A DNA stretch of 64,000 bases from contig JBAOIN010000003.1 of assembly GCA_037045455.1 (NCBI GenBank), forward strand, positions 248,001 through 312,000, in the 5' to 3' direction. Source of the DNA: JADKAV01 sp037045455 (lineage in GTDB: Bacteria; Actinomycetota; Actinomycetes; S36-B12; UBA10799). A model generated the notes under the pieces. The model made no database searches. It was given only the letters and a program-made list of their open reading frames with translations, and was not told the DNA's origin. The position numbers were made by a program, and so were the translations under genes. Positions 61,157 through 64,000 of this stretch are shown in pieces. The first letter of the stretch is position 1, and each line of letters begins with the position of its first letter.

Positions 61157-62608
61157 CTACCCGGCTCGGCGACGGGCGAACTCCACGAGTGTGCGGGCCG
61201 CGAAACCGGTGCCGCCGCGCGGGGTGAAGCCGTGCTCGGACCACTCGTTGAACGCCGGTCCGGCGATGTCCAGATGCGCCCATGGGATCTCGTGGGGCAC
61301 GAAGGACTGCAGGAACAGCCCGGCGTAGAGCATGCCGCCCCACTGGTCGCCGATGTTCTTCAGGTCGGCGACCGGCGAGGACAGGCCGGCCCGCAGCGAC
61401 TCGGGTAGCGGCATCGGCCAGAAGCCTTCACCCACTTCAGAGCCGGCTTGCCGCACTTCTTCCTGCAGCAGTTCGTCGTTGCCCATCACCCCGGCCAGCC
61501 GAGTGCCGAGCGCCACCATCTGGGCGCCGGTCAGAGTGGCGGCGTCGATGATCGCGTCCGGCTTCTGCTCGGACGCATAGGCCAGTGCGTCGGCCAGCAC
61601 CAAGCGGCCTTCGGCGTCGGTGTTCAGCACCTCGACCGTGGTGCCGTCGCGCATCGTGATGACGTCGCCGGGCCGTTGCGCGGTGCCGCTGGGCATGTTC
61701 TCCGCGCAGGCCAGGTACGTGCTGACCCGCACCTTGAGCCCGAGTTCGGCGATCGCCTTGGTGGCGGCCAGAACCGCGGCCGCTCCGCCCATGTCGCCCT
61801 TCATCGTCTCCATGCCTTTGGCGGTCTTCAGCGACAGCCCGCCAGAGTCGAAGGTGATCCCCTTTCCGACGAACGCGAGATGGGCCTTGGCCCCGGCAGG
61901 CTTGTACTCCAGGATCACCAGGCGCGGTGGATTCGCCGAACCCTGGCCCACGGCCACGATGCCGCCCATGCGTTCTTTGACCAGGCGAGCGGGGTCCCAA
62001 GCGGTCACTTTCACCGGCAGCCCCGACAGTTCACGCTTGGCAGCCTGGGCGAAGTCGGCCGGAGTGAATGCGCCGGGGGGCTGATTCACCAGATCCCGGG
62101 CAAGCGTGGTGGCGGCGACATCGGCCAGGACGTTCTTGCGGACGCGAGCCCGGGCCGTGCGGGGAGCAGCGGTGGTCACCGTGACGCTGTCGACCGAGGC
62201 CGGGGCGGACGCGCCGAGGAACAGCGGGGCATGGCCACCGAGCAGTGCTCCTTCGCAGACGGCTGCCAGTTCGTCGGGATCGGCGTTGGGAAGCGCGACC
62301 ACCACCGCCCGGGCTCCGCGTACTGCGCGCAAGGCCGCACCGGCGCCTTCCCGCAGACCTTCTGGGCTCCGGTCGTCGGGCAGTCCGGCGGCGATCACCG
62401 ATGTGGCCTTCACCCCGGCAGGGGCCGGGATGCGCCAGGTGCCGCCGGTTGCGGCATCGCAGCCGATCCGCGTCAGGTCCTGCGCGATCGTGTCCGCTGC
62501 GTCGTCGGTCAAGCCTTCGCTGACGACCCTGCCGTCAGCGGTGACTCCTACGACCAGGACGTCGGCGCGGGCTGCCGCTGGGTCGGTGTCGGTGATCCGG
62601 AGCTTCAT
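61157..62608 (-). CDS. pepA: Leucyl aminopeptidase (M17)
   Basis: Cytosolic zinc/manganese exopeptidase removing N-terminal residues, especially Leu. 483 residues, hexamer-forming family. The C-terminal catalytic domain shows FVGKGITFDSGGLSLKTAKG (Lys and Asp ligands), METMKGDMGGAAAV and VEVLNTDAEGRLVLADALAY (NTDAEGRL signature). TAGGGT ends 6 nt before the ATG; GGAGGG in the spacer could also act as a Shine-Dalgarno sequence, so the start type is ambiguous. It is divergent from gcvT. Confidence 0.95.
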   Translation of the reverse strand: MKLRITDTDPAAARADVLVVGVTADGRVVSEGLTDDAADTIAQDLTRIGCDAATGGTWRIPAPAGVKATSVIAAGLPDDRSPEGLREGAGAALRAVRGARAVVVALPNADPDELAAVCEGALLGGHAPLFLGASAPASVDSVTVTTAAPRTARARVRKNVLADVAATTLARDLVNQPPGAFTPADFAQAAKRELSGLPVKVTAWDPARLVKERMGGIVAVGQGSANPPRLVILEYKPAGAKAHLAFVGKGITFDSGGLSLKTAKGMETMKGDMGGAAAVLAATKAIAELGLKVRVSTYLACAENMPSGTAQRPGDVITMRDGTTVEVLNTDAEGRLVLADALAYASEQKPDAIIDAATLTGAQMVALGTRLAGVMGNDELLQEEVRQAGSEVGEGFWPMPLPESLRAGLSSPVADLKNIGDQWGGMLYAGLFLQSFVPHEIPWAHLDIAGPAFNEWSEHGFTPRGGTGFAARTLVEFARRRAG

Positions 62609-62614
62609 CCCTCC

Positions 62615-62620
62615 ACCCTA
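62615..62620 (-). promoter_or_regulatory. -10 (TAGGGT) for pepA
   Basis: TAGGGT on the minus strand ends 6 nt before the ATG at 62608. Confidence 0.45.
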
Positions 62621-62642
62621 AGCACTCGCGCCCGCTCGTCGT

Positions 62643-62721
62643 AGATGTGAGCAATACACCCCAGATGTGAGCAATGAACCCGGGGTCTTTCGCTCGCATC
62701 TGAGGCTCTTCGCTCACATTT
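62643..62721. repeat. Word-repeat element, AGATGTGAGCAAT
   Basis: AGATGTGAGCAAT at 62643 and 62663; inverted GCTCGCATCT (62692) and GCTCACATTT (62712). Two forward, two inverted, in the pepA-gcvT divergent gap. Confidence 0.82.
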
Positions 62722-62738
62722 GCGGGCCGAGGGGCGGC

Positions 62739-62744
62739 TAGCGT
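62739..62744 (+). promoter_or_regulatory. Leaderless -10 (TAGCGT) for gcvT
   Basis: TAGCGT, 7 nt, ATG at 62752. It excludes the in-frame codon at 62743, which would lie inside the hexamer. Confidence 0.5.
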
Positions 62745-62751
62745 GAGGCTC

Positions 62752-63797
62752 ATGACGCAGATTCGCTCCCCGCTGCACGATCGCCATGTCGCTGCCGACG
62801 CCAAGTTCGCCGACTTCGCCGGCTGGAGCATGCCTTTGGAGTACGCCGGAACCGTCAGCGAACACACTGCCGTGCGGGAGGCGGTCGGCGTGTTCGACGT
62901 CTCGCATCTGGGGACTCTGACCGTGGGCGGTCCGCTGAGCGCCCTGAACTCGGTGCTCACCAACGACCTCGATCGGATCTCCGACGGCCAGGCGCAATAC
63001 ACGCTGCTGCTCAACGAAGCCGGGGGAGTGGTGGACGACCTGATCGCCTACCGAGTGGGTGACCAGGAGGCGCTGCTCGTGCCCAACGCCGCCAACCACC
63101 CGTGCGGTGGCGCGGGCGTTGCGAGATGCCGGACTGGAGGTCACCGACATCACCCGGGAAACGGCCATCCTGGCAGTGCAGGGTCCGGCCTCGGATCAGG
63201 TGCTGCCGGACCTACCGGATCTGGACTACATGGAGTTCGGGGCTGCGGAGGTGGCTGACGTGCCCGTGACCGTCTGCCGCACCGGGTACACCGGGGAGCG
63301 TGGCGTCGAGTTGCTGGTGCCGGCCGAACAGGCCGCAGCCGTATGGGACGCCGTGATCGCCGCCGGTGCGGTGCCGTGTGGGCTCGGTGCCCGGGACACG
63401 TTGCGCACCGAAATGGGATACGCCCTGCACGGTCACGAGTTGCGTCCGGACGTGCCCGCCCGCTGGTCGTCGGTGTCCTGGGCGGTGGTTCCGGACAAGG
63501 GTGACTTCATCGGCCGGCAGGCTTACGTCGACACCGCACCGGAGCAGAAACTCGTCGGGCTGCGCGTGACCGGGCGGGGCATTCCGCGTGCCGACATGCC
63601 GGTCAGTGCGAGGTGAGCAGGAGGTCGGCCTCGTCACCAGCGGCACGTTCTCACCGACGCTGCGAGTAGGCATCGCGCTGGCCCGGGTGGCCAGGGACGT
63701 GGTGGTGGGGGATGCCGTGGACATCCTCGTGCGGGGCCGGCCAGTGTCAGCCGAGGTTGTGAAGCTGCCGTTCGTGCCGGCCCGGGTGCGGAGCTGA
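62752..63797 (+). CDS. gcvT: Glycine-cleavage T protein, aminomethyltransferase (frameshifted)
   Basis: Transfers the methylene group of glycine to tetrahydrofolate, releasing ammonia. About 347 residues after removing two extra bases (near 63095 and 63613). Motifs: FADFAGWSMPLEYAGTVSEH, VGVFDVSHLGTLTVGG, CRTGYTGERGVELLV, LGARDTLRTEMGYALHGHEL and VTSGTFSPTLRVGIALAR. No gcvH or gcvP is visible. In Mycobacterium gcvT also lies near pepB and the lipoate genes. The region PARWSSVSWAVV is less like the family and may hide a further error. Confidence 0.88.
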
Positions 63798-63798
63798 T

Positions 63799-64000
63799 TC
63801 AGTCAGCCGCGAGCAGCGCCAGCCGTAGGTGGGCCAGCCCGGCCAGCGCGCCGAGTCCTTCGCCGGGACCGATCCCCGTCAACCCCCATACCGGGACATC
63901 GGCGCGCTCGAGCAGGAAGCGTCCCGCCGGTTCGTCCCCAGTAACCGGAGCCTGCGCCAGCGGTTGCTCGGCCAGCGCGGCGGCCGCGGCACTGAAGACC
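63799..64000 (-). CDS. C-terminal part of an unidentified protein
   Basis: The last 66 codons of a minus-strand gene running off the window, ending GEGLGALAGLAHLRLALLAA then D and a TGA at 63799-63801, two bases beyond the convergent gcvT stop. The visible part is Ala/Leu-rich with VWGLTGIGPGEG. No family recognised from this fragment. Confidence 0.6.
   Translation of the reverse strand, partial: VFSAAAAALAEQPLAQAPVTGDEPAGRFLLERADVPVWGLTGIGPGEGLGALAGLAHLRLALLAAD

Noticed and set aside
7255..62721. Intergenic word repeats as a CRISPR array
   Set aside because: Copies within an element are inverted as well as direct, spacers are irregular, words differ between loci and no cas gene is present.
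62643..62751. Glycine riboswitch before gcvT
   Set aside because: The TAGCGT hexamer 7 nt before the ATG leaves no leader RNA, and the gap is occupied by the AGATGTGAGCAAT word repeat instead.
2820..63613. Programmed +1 frameshifting as explanation of the broken genes
   Set aside because: The codons before the shift and the skipped bases show no shared slippery motif, housekeeping genes that are not known to frameshift are affected, several genes carry two to five shifts, and two shifts go the other way.

Overview
The window is high-GC DNA (about two thirds G+C by eye) with GTG starts, chains of ATGA/GTGA-overlapping genes and many leaderless starts. Family content (F420-linked npdG, DUF4191, DUF222-HNH, a glnA2-glnE pair, polyphosphate-type glucokinase) points to the phylum Actinomycetota; I cannot name a genus. 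Much of the gene order matches arrangements I recall from Mycobacterium and Streptomyces: panB, nadE, glnA2, glnE, and then RDD, DUF4191, lipA, lipB, epimerase, E2, lpd, pepA, gcvT. It reads as ordinary chromosome. I saw no rRNA, tRNA, CRISPR array, phage or insertion sequence.

Layout. 1-8.3 kb: a small-protein operon, a GH36 alpha-galactosidase, a DUF222-HNH protein, MarR, map-ppgK, a SPOR-like protein and npdG. 8.3-17.8 kb: panB, an MFS pump with its TetR, nadE, glnA2 and glnE. 17.9-29.4 kb: a conserved-looking unknown protein, copper-type ATPase copA, a secreted RCC1-repeat protein, a PilB/GspE-type ATPase, a K+ channel with two RCK modules and a GMC oxidoreductase. 29.6-34.2 kb: a vapBC toxin-antitoxin pair, a spermidine-synthase-like protein and an unusual molybdopterin oxidoreductase with a helical partner. 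34.2-52.4 kb: glnA1 with a GlnR-type operator, two PLP aminotransferases, two DAO-type oxidases, a PadR-controlled ABC exporter, kynU, mmsA, potABCD and an aldehyde dehydrogenase. I read this as a polyamine/amine uptake and catabolism island. 52.5-64 kb: the RDD/DUF4191/lipoate/E2/E3/pepA/gcvT block.

Working logic. potD-potA-potB-potC would import putrescine or spermidine. The DAO flavoenzymes and aminotransferases would remove the amino groups, and the aldehyde dehydrogenase would oxidise the resulting aminoaldehyde. Glutamine synthetases glnA1 and glnA2, with the adenylyltransferase glnE, handle the nitrogen. lipB and lipA make the lipoyl group carried by the two lipoyl domains of E2, which lpd reoxidises.

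Three window-wide patterns stand out. (1) Fourteen genes are broken by single-base frameshifts: 27 apparent one-base insertions against 2 deletions. This looks like insertion-biased consensus error rather than gene decay. (2) Most gaps between transcription units hold a 50-120 bp element built from copies of one short word, typically two forward and two inverted. The word differs between loci but recurs in families. (3) At least 16 genes have a TANNNT or CANNNT hexamer ending 6-7 nt before the start codon, which implies widespread leaderless translation and resolves several starts.

No gene-free stretch exceeds 300 bp.
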